DNA from: Setaria digitata
Taxonomy: Eukaryota > Nematoda > Chromadorea > Rhabditida > Setariidae
Length of the DNA: 64,000 bases
Assembly (NCBI GenBank): GCA_003640385.1
Contig: RCAB01000363.1
Span: 1-64,000 of the forward strand
Direction of reading: 5' to 3'
Numbering within the stretch: the stretch's first letter is position 1; each line of letters opens with the position of its first letter. Positions 39,601-54,500 of the stretch are shown here, in pieces. The translations under genes were made by a program, and so were the position numbers. The notes beneath the pieces were generated by a model. It was not told where the DNA came from. It did not search any database and saw only the letters and a list, made by a program, of their open reading frames with translations.

Positions 39601-42600
39601 ATCCAGTTTCAGCATACTTTCTCCTGTAATCCGAATATAATTGCGAGCAAGGTTAGTTTTATTGAGCATACCTGTGTCAGTCTATTGTCTCATTCTCTTT
39701 ACACAATTTCATTACTTCGATAAAGCTCTCTCCATACCTTTTTTTTTCACACAGTGAATCTTTTCTGCAATATTTCAAATCAAAATTGCTTATTTCAACG
39801 GTAATTTCAATCCCAAATACTAATATGCAAATAAACTCCCGACTTTTGCCATTAAAATGGTCTGTTTGTAAATGGAAGTTATCACTACTCTCCAGCCATT
39901 TAGAGCAGTGATTGTTTCGTAGCATGGTTTTTTTTTATCGGTTTTCAATTCATTTGTTAAAGGCTGACAACTCGACCATTGTCCTTAACTGGCCAATTCA
40001 AGGTCGATTTTTTCTTCATTTAAAGAAAAAAAAAATAGCTATTATAAACCTGACACTTATTCCAACAGGTTAGATTCAGAAATGTTTCTAAGATGAAATA
40101 ATGCCGTGTAATATGCATTTTAAAAACTGGTGCTATAGATTTGTCATAATTTTTTCCATTGAAAGCTTAGTTTTTTTTTTCTTCATTGATAACATTTGTC
40201 AAAAATTGCATATTTCTGATCGTACCGACGTCCTGTCGGCTTAATTCAAAAGTTACGTTGCTGCGTAGGATTTGTTTTTTTCTCGTATCTTTAAAATGAT
40301 GAGAGAATTGCTTGCTTATTATTTATCAGCTCTGCAAAAATAATTTCCAAAGTAAAAGTATTCTGCGAACTTATAATATTGAAAAAATCGACTTGTTGTA
40401 GAAAGTATTTGTTATCAGAAGTACCGCATGGGTTCTTAATTGATTCTCTTTTACCAAGGACTTTTATCACCGTTATCTTAATAACGGATAATTCTTCAGA
40501 AAGCTTGCTATCGAGATAATATTACTTTTCTATCACTGTTTTAATTTAAAACTCACATTGTTACCGTAACTGCTTTCCTCGAGAGAAAGTTTAAATTAAA
40601 ATTGAAATTCTTAATAAATTTTATACTATGAATAATTGTAAAGTAACTAGGAAGTGGAAAGCATCGAGTACCAGAGGATAGGGTTGCAGTGGTCATTTCA
40701 TTAATTTAGAAATTAGCACAGAAATTGAGCAGATAATCAATTTCTAGCCTTATTAAATAACGGAAGTAGCGCTAGCGCTCTATAGCGCAAGGATCCAGAG
40801 TATTAATTGGAGGACTTACGAATTCCAGGCTGTGCACCTCTGTAGTTTGTAGGGGCAGCAATTGGCGATTGCTTTCTTCGACTAAATAGCATTATCTTAA
40901 TTGGCTTCGCATTAATTACATTCAAAAATTCTCTTCTTGATACACATGCACTCCTTCTTCGTTTTCGCTAACTCCAATCAGCAGTTTCCGAAGTTATTCA
41001 TATAAAGTGCCGAAGTACTCCAAGCTGCTCATACTTTTTCTTGTTCTTTCTTTTCATAGTTCATCATTCTTTGTAATAATCTAGAATTAGTTACCAAATT
41101 ATTTTCTTCTTCATTGCTAAATTTCCATGAGATTGCATAACAGCAACAGACTCGAATCGATGTAACTGTTCTCAAAATCATGTTCGAATTAGTGACTAGA
41201 TCTTTCTTTCTACTGGATTATTACTATTAATAAAGTTATTTGAAAATCTATTTGGTACTGTTAACGATCATTCCACCACTACTTTTCATTTCATGAAGTA
41301 TACGACTTGATCAAAGGAAGATAATTACTTGCAGCATACTTTGACAATTCGGAACTCTGTTCAAGAAATCAAAAAGAAACTAGGAAGGTCAATATGAATT
41401 ATTACAATCAGATATGTAATTAAGCAGAATGGGTGATGATTTGTATTGGCTGTTCATTATAGCTTCGTACTTGTAATTGGGCCATCATGTGACGGTCACA
41501 CAATTCTGCATGGAAAGATTCATATTTATGCAACAAAAGCATTTCAATTTTTATCTCTTTATTCAGAGTTGGGGAGGGAACAAAACCTCTTAGATGCGTT
41601 TAGAATAATAATTTATCATTAAGTGACCTGAAAGTTTTAAAATATCTCGGAAGGAGAGAAGTCAGAGGAGTCGTCACTTTACTCGCCAGGTTTCATATTC
41701 TAAAAGTTCTGATTATTTAGATCGTGCATGTTTTCGCTTGTCAAATTCAGTCTCCATGTTCCTAAAAAACATTCAAGTTGGTTTGTGGGGCCTGTAACTC
41801 TGAAGTATGATTATGCAGAATAAGCTGTCAACTTATTTCCATGTCTTCGAGCATTGTGAAACATTTCAAATTCCATTTTTTGCTTCTGCGGTTTTGCATC
41901 CGTTAAAAGTCATATCGACGCAATATCACCCTCTTTGTTGATTAATTTATCTAATGAATTTCTAGTCCGACCAATGATTCATATTAAAGTCAAAAGCCCG
42001 TATAGCATTTGAAAATTACAAGATTTGATTAAAAAGTTTTGCACAAAATAGCTGTTTACCAGATTCTCTGAAAACTTCGGAAATTCGGCACAATACCCTT
42101 ATCCTTATTTCTCTGTTACATCATGCTTATTTTCCAAATTCCTGCCGGATTTATTTCTGTTTTCTTCAAATTCACTATTATAATTGAGCTTGGAGCTGTT
42201 ATGTGGAAGTAGAAGATGAGAATAATTTTCTAATTAGGGAGAGAAGGCGTGTAATTAATTTGAAAGCTTCCGCTGCTGTTGTGTATGTACTTGCGTGTGT
42301 ACGTATATATATATAAGTATGGTGTATGTGTGTGTGTGTGTGAGCAGAAAATGAAACTAATTTTCCGAAACTGAAATTAGATATTGATAAATTAATGTTC
42401 CACCGTTTTCAGGGTGAAAGAGCAGATCCGTTTGTGAGAAGAAAGGTTGTGCAAAAGGTTCCTGACATCGCCTTCCTCTTTCGGTTCTGTGCAGCCAACT
42501 TAGATGTGAGGAGCATTGCTGTGTTCGTTTCAGCCTACTCACAACTACTCTCGACCAGTCTCATCCAAATCTCGACATGACCTCTGGGTCTAAGTCTCAA

Positions 42601-44511
42601 GCGAACTGTTTAGGAAGAACCCTCTTCCAAGGACTATTCGCGTCCATATACCGTGCCTTAATTGACTCATGCCGTATAGCATTTGGCCAGTTGAATTAAT
42701 CAATTGAAATACAGCTGGTGAGTTCCAAACAGACGTGCATGCAACAGCGAGCGTGAGTGTGTGTATATATTGTGGACATGCAGATGCACACGCCCTCCCT
42801 CATACGCACTCAAATTAATTATCGCTAATTAACAGCCACATCCAGCATTAACTACCGCTAGGTCTCTCGAAGGGTGACTGAGCTGCTTTCGATTTTAAGT
42901 TTAAATTATACTTTTTTTTACATCTAAATAATACGAATGATTTAGAAGTAGTCATGTAAGGAATCAGTAAGAGCAAATATAAATAAATTATACGACTAAA
43001 CATGGTCCTCTTTTTCCCATAGCAAAGCATGGCTAAAGTGCTTGACAGAACGGTCATGTCTAGTCATTTGACACTGTTAGTTTCTCATGTCAAATGTCTA
43101 CTTTTACAGGAAGGATTGGGTGTCACAGTTATCATTTTTTCTGTTAAATTACCACTGGTTGAACTTTCTAGATTTAATAATACTAGGATTATTGCCACAA
43201 AGACCGACCTCTTAATGCCTTTGTCTTCAGTGTTAAATGTTTTTTAAATCTTTCTCAAAGAAACTAGATTCCAAAATTTACTTGTTAATCGTAAGTAGGA
43301 AAATCTTTCTTGATTTACCTTCGATTTAAGTGGCTCGGAAAGTTGCATATCTTCCTTGTAAACTCGTACCTTCAATGTAAATCAGGTATGAAACATCGCT
43401 GAATAAATAGTAGTAATCAGAGAATTGTAGAAACGGCCTAGTGCTTGGTATGACCTTTCTGGCAGTTATAGAACATTGGCGGATCGAGCGAGTAGTGCTT
43501 AAAACGGCTTATAGTCCAGTTCTTATAAATTCATTCACTGGCTGCCTATAACAATGCACTGTTTTGCATAACTTGGCCATCCTCACCTCAGTCATGAGAG
43601 TCGAATTTCGATCGTGCAGGAATGTATGTGAAGCACCGTTCCATAGAAGTTTTATTTTCATGAAGTGCCTTCTGTTGCTTTCAGTGAATCTTTTGTTGGC
43701 TAACCCTCTTTACTGTCTCATATTTTGGTCAAAGCTTTCATTTGAAATATATTCTTCCTTCAAGCTTTTAATTACAATCTCCATCTCCAATACTTCATTA
43801 GTGATCTTGCCAAGAATCTCAATCTGTTCAATTGGCATAATCTCAGAAATAAAAAAAAAACTTTTTAGCCCTCTCGCTTAACTGGATAAAACAATTAGCT
43901 AAACCTTTGCTTACTTTAGAAATTGCAGAAATGTGCTTAATTTAAGTAAGTGAAGATGAGTTAGCAACTAAGGAAGCTACTGAGTATTAAACGATTGTGT
44001 ATCTTTTCAGGAAATGACATTAGCAGATAACAGTCCTCCAGTATCCAGAAATGGTTGCAAAAAGAGGTTAATATACTCGTATTTAAAATATATATATATA
44101 TTTCCTTAGTAGTATTTCAAACGTGATTTAGGCAGCTTCGGAGTTATCGCTACTAGTAAGGTATCTAAAAATATTATAATGGATTTGTCACCAAAGATGA
44201 ATGAGGGAAAAATTAGAAGGTTCACCTTTTATCTTCTGCGAAAAATTTTCACTCACAAACCCAGACCCAGTTCTTCAAATTTACTGGATAGGTTCCTCAT
44301 TTACTGAAATTTGAAAGATTTAAATTTTTTTACCAGTAAGTTATGTTATAATGAAGGAAACTGGAAGGGGGACGTAAAATAGGTAAATAATGGATTGCTA
44401 TATGGGGGGCCAGATACCAGATTCAGTTATTTTTCTAGATTCTTATAAAATAAAATGGCAATATTCCTGATTCAAAATCTCTGTTTTCCGATATAGAGTT
44501 AAATTCTTCGT
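27612..44511. other. Long gene-poor region upstream of the zfh-2-like gene
   Basis: About 17 kb without a recognisable coding exon. Base composition alternates between AT-rich tracts and more balanced islands (for example about 31250-31520, 36240-37000 and 42630-42850). Several islands carry clustered TAATTA or ATTAAT homeodomain-type cores. A 22-bp imperfect direct repeat around TTCTCGACAGAGA lies at about 28408-28450. The region may hold enhancers or untranslated first exons of the downstream regulator; that is inference from position. Confidence 0.5.
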
Positions 44512-44844
44512 AATTTGAGCAGTATGTAAATCATCCGCACTTTTACTTATTTATTAATCTTCTTGATGGAATTATGAAAGTTTGATTTACAATTATCATG
44601 TTATATAATGAAACGGAATGGATAGGAAGCTTTGTATATCTGTGTTACAAGATTTAATTAATCTTTTTTTTTTTTTTNAATTTGAGCAGTATGTAAATCA
44701 TCCGCACTTTTACTTATTTATTAATCTTCTTGATGGAATTATGAAAGTTTGATTTACAATTATCATGTTATATAATGAAACGGAATGGATAGGAAGCTTT
44801 GTATATCTGTGTTACAAGATTTAATTAATCTTTTTTTTTTTTTT
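44512..44844. repeat. 166-bp direct duplication around a single N (probable assembly join)
   Basis: Bases 44512-44677 and 44679-44844 appear identical, both ending in a poly-T run, with one N at 44678. The join at a homopolymer makes an unmerged contig overlap more likely than a real tandem duplication. Confidence 0.85.
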
Positions 44845-47435
44845 TCACATTTTTTCAATTATCAAGAGGCCGTGAATGCATTTATACAGTTAAATTAAAT
44901 AAAATACCTTTGCATCAGCTTAGCAAGCTTTAAAAAAATTATTTAAAAATAAAAGGATTGATGCAATTATCCGATTCCATACGATGAGCATCTCTTTATA
45001 TTTATATAAATGAGCTGCGTTAATTACTAATAATAGTTCTTTTTATAGATGGATCTTTTTAAAAGTAATAAGGATAAAGTTAATTAAGCAGATTACTGAG
45101 CTAGCTTTCAATGATTAGTAAAATGTTCATTAAGCTGAAATTTAGAAAAGTTTCCTTCATTATTGGAGCTTTACTTCTTACATCACTGAGCAGAATATTC
45201 TTATGTATTAAATTTTTGAATTTTGGAACTTAAAAAATGAAGAAGCAATAGTGTCACTGTACGAATTACTTTCAAGCAATAAGTCTTTTTACTTTCTTCT
45301 TCAGTTTCATATTGATTGCTACAGGCGAAGCGATGTATTAATTAAATTTGGGTTCTGTTCTCAAGGAAATAATATCATCGTCTGAATGGATTGACCTTTC
45401 AGGATCAGTTTAGACATACCACACTAACCACTGCAGTTTTAAGCCGATCAGAAAGTTGCTGCTTAAGTCTAGTTAAACGTGTTGCTTTTTTCATTCACTT
45501 GATGAAGGATTGCAAGGTCATTTGTCGCATGCCACCGGAAGGTTCGTCTTGTAGGATTATCAGACGCTTTGATTATAATTCATCTGTTTAGAAAAAGCTG
45601 AGATTTTATTTCTTAACTTACTACGACAAAATCACAAGTTTTTGAAGAAGAATTGAGTATTAACACTGAGGAATGTTTTAAGGAGTCTTCATTTTTGAAT
45701 CATTCTTTTTATCCAAAATTAATATCCCGTCAGATCCGTACTCAAAATATAAATTTTCTAGAGATGCAACAAGTATTACTAGTCACCAAAAGTTAACTAA
45801 TTTGTTAACTAACTGTTGCTAGTTAAAAGTGACAAATTTTAAGGAAATGAAACGGTATGCTTATTTTTCATCAATTTTTCTCCGGACAGAAATGAAAAAA
45901 TTATTCGTGTAGCATGATGGGAGCCTTGTTACGGTTGTTTTATGGTACACAGAAGGCATAAATTAAGGGTATGTCTTTTACATAACACCTAACAAAACTT
46001 ATTCTTTATCTTATTTCTTCAGAGAAATACATGGGAATATAATTATTACTGCATTTTACGGCTCTTGGCCCGTAATACAAAAGAGATGCGATAATAAAAT
46101 TTTCCGTTTTTGAAATATTTATATTTTTTATTACACAAATATGCATTGTCTACCCTTGACTGGAGGAGAGAGAGGGTGGAGGGCAGCTGAACGACCATAA
46201 AATGCGTTGAAATATAATATTTTTATTTTGTTTCGTCTATTTTTACCGACTCACGAGGTGTTAGCTAAAGTACTGCAAGTCGGAACTGCAAATTGTCTAT
46301 ATCATGAATGCATGTTGTAAACGGAAACCATAAATTTGTCTGATCGTCAAACAGTTTCAGAATTTTGGCAGAACATCATGATCTTCTAAACTCATAGGTA
46401 TGTTGTTCAATAATTAACGCTTTGTTTCAGAAATCAAGAAACTCGAAAGCTGATGGGAAAAATCCGAGCCCATGTTTTTTTTTTTTTTTTTTTTTTTCAT
46501 TGTGTAATTTGCAAAATCCCTAAATAATGCTGCATGAGTGCCAATTTTGATCATAATTATAAAGCGGCAAAAAATGGACTCTGTTAGGTAAGCTCCATGC
46601 TCGGCAATTATTGTTTTAATCAATGCTCGAAGAAACTAAGCATTACGAAATTGAAATGTTAACCTCCCAGCTTGGTTACTACCAAACCCGTTATGTCGGA
46701 AGGGAACACTGCCAAACACTCGCCGCTTTCTGCTCTTAAATTTTTCTCTCGAAAGAACTGTTCCATTCCTGGCCAACTTTCATGTATTTCAATGCAAATT
46801 CTGAATTTCTCAACTCTTTCAGCCTGAATTGTTCTAGGTAGCGATATTTTGTTTCACTCAATGGACTGTATGAGGCATTGGATTCCATTTGCACCGTTGC
46901 ACGGTATCGAGACTAGCAGAAATGTCAGATTTATATTTTCTAAGCGTGCGTGTCACCGTGATAGATGACCGATAAAAAAGAATCGAATCATTTGCTAGCT
47001 TGTTCAGCTGATTTGCAACAGCAGCTTTTCAGTCTAGTAGGCTATTTTGTGAAGTCACAGAATGGCATCTAAATAGAAAACTGACTAACGGACTTAACCA
47101 CTGTGCCAGTTTTCAAGGGATAAGAAATACGAAGGCTTGGAGTAATTAAGGGCTTGACTACAGTCTTCATCACAGTACTATCTGCTATTGGCCAAGCAAT
47201 TATGTTCAACTTTGGCTAAGTAACAGCACAATATTTATTAGCTCATATTTGAGAAACGGAAAGAAATTTTTGGCAATTTTACATCCCCAATTTCATTCCT
47301 TCCAAACAGCTTATATCGGAGAAGTGCGGCCAAGTGGTAAGCGAGTAAGCTAATTTCTTCCTGTGTGTGTGTGCTCAAATTTGCAAATTTAGGAGAAAAT
47401 TAGACACATATTCATTAGTGTATGTCTGTCATGCC

Positions 47436-47690
<255 letters not shown>

Positions 47691-48538
47691 TATGCATGGA
47701 AGATTACGGTAATGCGCTATTAGGGCCTAATAAAGATAAGGGAAGGAAGGGAAGGCGCGATGGGAGCTGGCAAGACTGAAGTAAGACGCGGTGAGAAGTG
47801 TAGTTTGTTAAGTTTGATTGGTGGTAATGGAGGAATGGAAAAGGAAAAAGTATTTTAGATCCATTGAAAAATTTTTGCAATAATCGGTTTGGAAGCTTTT
47901 AACTAAAAAGGGAGAAAGGAGGGCCGCCGAAGCAAGCCGTTTGAAATAATTATGGTGACTGCTTCGCTTGATTGCAATTTAGGCCAAATTCGCCTTCTCT
48001 TAACAAATATAAACCCATTCAGGGTCCACGCTTTCCTATTCAACCCAATTTCAGGATGCTCTAACTGGACTTCCGGACAGAGTAGGCTAGGTGTGTACAT
48101 CTGTAATCATGATATTTGCAAGCCAAAAGGGAATAAATGGTGAGAGAAAGCTTTTCATCACGGGCACCTCAGTCCAATATCCGGTAATTTTCGGATCTTA
48201 GAGAAACTGGTGGTGCATAAGTATGACTAAAGCTAAATAATTATTTTATTATCTATGAATTATTAAATGGACCCAACACCGAGCACGTTGTTACTCACAG
48301 CTTCTAAATTTCAATTTCTGGACTCAAATGCAAGGAGTTCTCTCATTATTTAAATATTAGCTGATGTCTTCTTATTATATTACATAATGTAAACTTAGTA
48401 AAGTTCCGTTTAATATCGAGAACAGAATATCGAGAATTATGCTCGTTCATTTTTTCACTTCATTGTCAGGCGTCAATTTCGTGCCGAAAAATGATCGTAT
48501 ATATACGCTCATATATTCATATATTTACTTGGAATGAA

Positions 48539-48548
48539 GATTTTTCAG
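48539..48548 (+). promoter_or_regulatory. Acceptor before the first recognised zfh-2-like exon
   Basis: GATTTTTCAG ends at 48548, ten bases before the ATG at 48559. It could receive a spliced leader, which would make 48559 the true start, or join a distant upstream exon. The sequence alone does not decide. Confidence 0.45.
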
Positions 48549-48558
48549 CATAAATTTT

Positions 48559-51500
48559 ATGAGGTCAAATTCGGTGCCGCATTGCAGCGACAAGAATTGT
48601 ACCACCAATAAAGACGTCGAGAGTAGCAATAGAAGTGAAGCAACAGCGACAAACGACGTAAACTTCGGACCTGCCTTTAATCAGGTGTGTGAATTTCCTT
48701 ACTAGTGCAAATGCTCAAGAATTAATAGGTTACAATTCGGAACATTAACTCAACCAAAATATTGAAACTTTCTTAATTTAAACATTTAAAGATGTGGCTG
48801 TGGATCACTAGATCAGCTAGTATTCACAAAAACCTGATGACATTCTTGAAAGAGCGGTGCATCTTTAAGAAATTAATGCTTCAAACCTCTCAGTCTTGCA
48901 CTAGTGGCTCTTTATCGGTATGATCATGAGCCAGTCATGAGTAGAGCTTGTTTGAATTGTAATTATGCCTACTTTGATATGGTTTCTGATGGACCCTATT
49001 CACATTATGACTCTATTTTAGGCTAATAATTCATATATGACTCTGAACTTTGTTCACTGTCAGTTTATTGAGTGATTTGTAAAAAAAAAAAAAAAAGTAG
49101 CTGATGTTCCATTCTGTACCGTCATCATGCATAGCGCGGTAGAGAAAAGGCAAGGAGAAATCTATAATTACTTGCTAATTATAACACATATACTTTCCTA
49201 CCCATTTTTACCGAGCAATTTGATCCTCATTGTATATTTTGCATCAATGTTGTAATTATATCTTTCTCGAAATATCGATCCTTAAAAAGTCATTCAAGTC
49301 GGGGTTACCATTCGTCAGTGCTACAAGATGAATCTTTTCTTCGCAGACCACTCCTGTGCAACTAATTAACACCTAGTTCAATTTCGTTGGCTCCCTTGCT
49401 TTAATAGTGGGAATCAACATTAAGAAAAAGTTGAAATAGCAATATTTTAATATTTGAAATAACCACATCATTCATATTTCCGCTTGTTTTTGGACCGAAA
49501 TATTAGTTTCAAAGGAATGCAGTCTATGGAATTCGCAGTTAAAAAGAGTTTCCTGGTTGTTATGATCCAGCATCTTCGAGACATACCAGAAATGACAGGA
49601 AAAAGAGTATGTCCTCAGCTTTACTCTTCCAAAATTATTTCTCGTCAGTGGCAGAAGTTTGGTACTGGCATTGTTGCGTGATGATATTAACTACAACATA
49701 ATCGCTGTTACGGTCATTATCATGATCACCATCGTAACCATTGCTGTCACATTAAGCAACGTTTCTGGTCCAACTTTTGGTTCATCAGTTCTTTCCAGAT
49801 CTAGAATATGAAGACTGTAAGGTTTCCTCTAGAAATGTTAGGATTAGATAATTAATTATCGTTCTCGAGAGAAATGAATTAGTAGCTTTGACTGGGAATG
49901 GAATAACACGCATATTGCAGCCAAGTTTGCTTCACCCATCCTCCAACCTCTTGCCAGCGCTCTCCGGGAGGAATAAGTAAGTCGTAGTATGACTTTTCAG
50001 CACCTTCCATATTCACAAGATCTGCTGCGGTAGACAAGCCAAATGACTTTTCGCTTCTTCATCAACAGGACATTAGCAACTTTGCAAACTGCTGCCTTTT
50101 CGGAGACTCTGGGAGATTCTCCACCTGCAACTCTCAGGACTAGAAAGATCCGTCCCTTGAATAGGTGACATGAGGCGGACACAGACACAGACACGCACAC
50201 ACACACATGCACATAAGCATAAACATACCACGGCAGCCAGATGTGTGAAGCATTAGCAATGTTTATACAGTGCTTTGGCTTGCACACTCAGAATAATAGT
50301 GGTCTGTCACAGTGAGATAGATATTCACACTTTTGTAAATATTAAGCCTCGCCGTCAGCACAACCCGACCCATACCCGGTCGCGTCCGGTTCATCCAGCT
50401 TTGCTTGACGCAAGGCCAGTCTTCCAGTTCACACCTTTCCTATTCCAGCTCATCATATCCTCACATCCAACTCAGATCCAGCTCGTACCCGGCTCCTACC
50501 TGACTCTCATTCCGACACACTTCGCTTCTCAACCTACTTTCTTTTCATCATATTGATGTTCTGGTAACGTTCAAAGAGTTTGAGTATTGAAGGGTCACTT
50601 TTCCTTCCATTAAGTACTGTTCTAGCCTCCCCCGTAACTTCAGTTCATGAGAGGCTCAGAAAACATGAACTGTTACGAATAAATGGGATAAGTTGCTTGT
50701 GGTTAATAGAGTCAGCAGATCAACTCGGACTACTCGACAGGTATCCTAAATTAGCTTCGAAAGATATAGCTCGAGAGAGAGATAAATGAAAATGTCAAGT
50801 TTCAGGTGCCTTTCGAAAGATGTTTTCGTCATATTGAAGAAGCTTCAGCAGAACGCAGATGCTCTTCTGAAACAGCTACATCAGAAACTGACGAGAAACA
50901 AGCATACCATCTCGGTTTGGAATCCATTGAACGGTTTATTTTTACTAGCATGATAAATATGGTTTTATTCTCTAGAGTGAGATGAAGTGAAGCCAGGTAA
51001 GATGATCACTGAGAAGGGATGAAAGCACTGAGGTATCGCGTCAACAGGTTGGTTGGAATAGCTGACTTGTGTAAATAAAGGGCAAGGATAATTTGGAAAT
51101 ATGGAGGAAAACGTTATTACATGGACAGCATTTTTTGCATCCTTTCTTCCGTTTTTCCCTGGTGGAATTTTTTTTTTAAGCAATAAATATAATTTACTTT
51201 CCCCTTATTCTATTTTACCTTCCCTTCCCTTTCTGACCACCATTTCCTTCCAACTGAAAAAACTTTACTTTCAACCTTGCCATTACTAGTCCACATCCGA
51301 CATGATGGCGCCACTTCTGGAATGAGCTATATAGATTGCCCCGGCACTTCATATGATCAGTGAGTATAGCTCATGTGATTATTCACTTGTAATTTCTTTC
51401 ATCGAAGAAAAACCAATCGAAAATTGAACAAATTAACTATTTCATCTGCAATCCTGCTTCTGCTACTTCCTGATGCTTAGTTTTTTTTTTTTTTTTTTTT

Positions 51501-54500
51501 CTTTTTAATGACCAAATTATGGTATTTTTTTGATTTATTTGATCAATAATCGCAAAGATTTGTAATAATTTGATAGAAGGCTAAAATGAACTCTATCGTG
51601 ACTGAATGAAAATTCTAAAATTATGAAAAATTATTCCAAGTAAAAAACATTCCAGTCGTAATATTTTAACAACTAACTCATCTAACACATAACTGACCGT
51701 ATGGAAGATTTATTAGAACATTAAAAATGTAAGATAAGCAGAACTTCATGTGTCTAAATGCTCTTTCCCTCATTGCGAATAGTCCTTATCTCATCCTCTA
51801 AAGATCTGCTTTTTCACTCTTAGTATTCTTTTTTTTTTCTTTTTTCTGACTCTTTGCTGTGATTGAGTTACAAAAAGATATGAAAATATTGTTTTTTTTT
51901 TCTTTAATTAATACCGAAAAATTTGCATAATTTGCAGCAGCAGTGATTCGGAACCGTTCTTAAGTACACTGTTTTATGGTGCCGGGGCAGAGCTAGGGGC
52001 TGACGGCGGTAGTGGAATCATGGATATGGATCGCCTTTTACAGCGAACGATGATTTTGTCAACGGATACCGATTTCACATCAAACAGGATTTTGCAACGT
52101 GTCCCGATGAATTTGATGAACGGGTCGTCCCCGGTGTTGGCATCAACTAGTACAACAGGTATGTGTCAACTTCATCTAACTCTAGCTAGTTTTTTTATGT
52201 CTCTTTTTAGTAGAAATTATTAATAGAGTTTTGAATTGGTTTGGCTATCAGTTCAATGAATTTTATTTGACGGTGAATTGATGTTGTTCTTTCATTAGTA
52301 AGGTCAGATATCGCTTTTATAAAGAAGAATTGTCATCTTTCGAAGGATTAATTTCGGAAATTTAAAGAAGCAAAGTTTGACTGATAAGTCGACATAGTGC
52401 ATGTTAAAATATGGAACTAATCATTATAAATTTACATAATTTGGTATTTGTTAGTGGGTATTTGTAATGTGAAGTTGGCAATGGAAAAATTTTTTTCCTC
52501 TTTTTTTTTTAAAAAATTACCGAATGATTTCAAAATGGATTAATCAGTCATGCCCAGCTATCACCATCTTGCAATCGCTAGCACATACCTCGCACTGTTT
52601 GTGAGTAAATTTGAAAATTCCATTTATTAAAAGAAAAATTCTCATATTTTCAAACCAACCATTCAGAAAAAAATTAGTTACCTCTTTCTCAAGCAATCAC
52701 AATTTGTTAAACTTGACCTGAAATCTTTTCTTCTGCTATATTGAACGTCGTATGGCACCTGTGCTTTTTAACATTTGCTATACTCATTATCTGCCGTAAG
52801 CTCTATTTTAACTTACCACTATTGCAGTTTTAATTGGTGGTTATTTTTAGAAGAGATACCAGGTTCTTCCTCTTCTGCATCAGTATTCTCGACCACAACA
52901 CTAACAGCTCGAAACAGTTCTAAAACACTGAAGTGTCCAAAGTGTAATTGGCATTACAAGTATCAAGAAACACTGGAGATACATATGAAGGAAAAACATG
53001 CGGGTCATGAAGTCTGTTTAATTTATCTATAAACTTCCTTATCTTCTTTCTACACCATATGTCATAGTAAGACGCTAATTTTCGTGACATCTTATTGTAT
53101 ATGGATGATTTATTAGATAAGAAACATAGTACTGAGTCAAGTCAGAGCCTTAGTTAAATTTCAAATTTACTTCAAACAATCTGAAATTGTTATTTTTCCT
53201 AGGTAAAGTGCATTTTCTGCTTGCATAATCGACCGCATCCACGATTGGCCCGTGGCGAAAGCTATTCATGTGGTTACAAGCCATATCGTTGCGAAATATG
53301 CAAGTATAGTACTACAACGAAGGGTAATTTAAGCATACATATGCAAAGTGATAAGCACTTACATGCAGTGCAGGAAATGCCGCCTACAGTTACAGGTCAG
53401 GTACTTATTATTTAATTAGTTATTGAGTTATTGTTGAATTCTTATATCCAGTAGCTCTACGTTATAAATGCTTGTGAAAAGACCTTTTGATACTGAATTA
53501 AATTTATGATTTCTCAAAAAAAAAATTTATTAACTGGAAGTAGAGGATATGAATGTAACGCAAAAATAATTTATCCATATTAACCATTCCAATTAATATT
53601 TGGATTTTTTTTTCTGGGAGTTAAAACAATTTATACTTTAGGTAGCACAATGGCAATTTCAAACGATGATTTGAATACAGAAAATTTACTTCAGTGCATG
53701 ATCTGTTCCACATATTCGACTGATGACATTTCTAAAATGATTGAGCATATTGGTAAGTAGATAAACTGAACTCTGAATCTAAATTTTTTCTTTTAAAAAA
53801 AAATTATGCTCGATAGCATTTGGTATTTTTCTGGCCTCTTTTCTTGACTTGCTGTTTTATCACTAATATATTTAGTACAAATTTTCATTTTCTGCTGAAG
53901 TATTAGGTAAATAAAATTAGTATTTACCCAATATATTAGCTAAGCGTTTGTTCATAAATTTATAAATTCCATAGTATGTTTTCTGAAATTCTTGACCTTT
54001 AGACCTTAGTTACTTGAATAAATTTTTTTTTCCATGCAAAATTACTGGTAAAGAGATGAGTTTCTAAAAAAGTCGAGGAAACAATTTTTTAAGAAAAAGA
54101 CCGAAGTCATCCGGTGATTGGAGATATCTCAGTGATACATGGTGTTTATCACTGTAATCTATGTCCGTATAGCACTAGCCTGAAAGCAAATTTCCAGTTG
54201 CATACAAGGACAGACAAGCATGTACAGCGAACACAAATGGTAAGTGAACCATTTTAAATTAATTACGAGAAGTGAGCAAATGAACATCAAATGAGCTAAT
54301 TATCAATTGGAAGTGAATGATTAAATATTTAGTTAATACTCATCAAACAATCAGTAATTTAGAAAGTATGTTGGGAGAGATTTATCACTTTACAAAATGT
54401 ACAAATTATTGCTCCAATTAAAAAAAAAAAAAAAATATCGCGGGATTTCAAAATTGTCTTGTAACTAACCTGCCAAATAGATGCCATTCTGCAAATGGTC

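Noticed and set aside
42395..42580. Open frame after a TTTTCAG acceptor upstream of the zfh-2-like gene
   Set aside because: It could be an exon, but no family motif or clear donor in phase with 48559 was found, so it was not included.
49484..49681. 65-residue open frame inside the first zfh-2-like intron
   Set aside because: The exon chain 48684 to 50806 is already in phase without it and no finger motif is present.
54094..54100. Alternative acceptor AAAAAG at 54099 for the seventh zfh-2-like exon
   Set aside because: It is in phase but lacks a pyrimidine tract; TTTTTTAAG ending at 54093 is better and also in phase.
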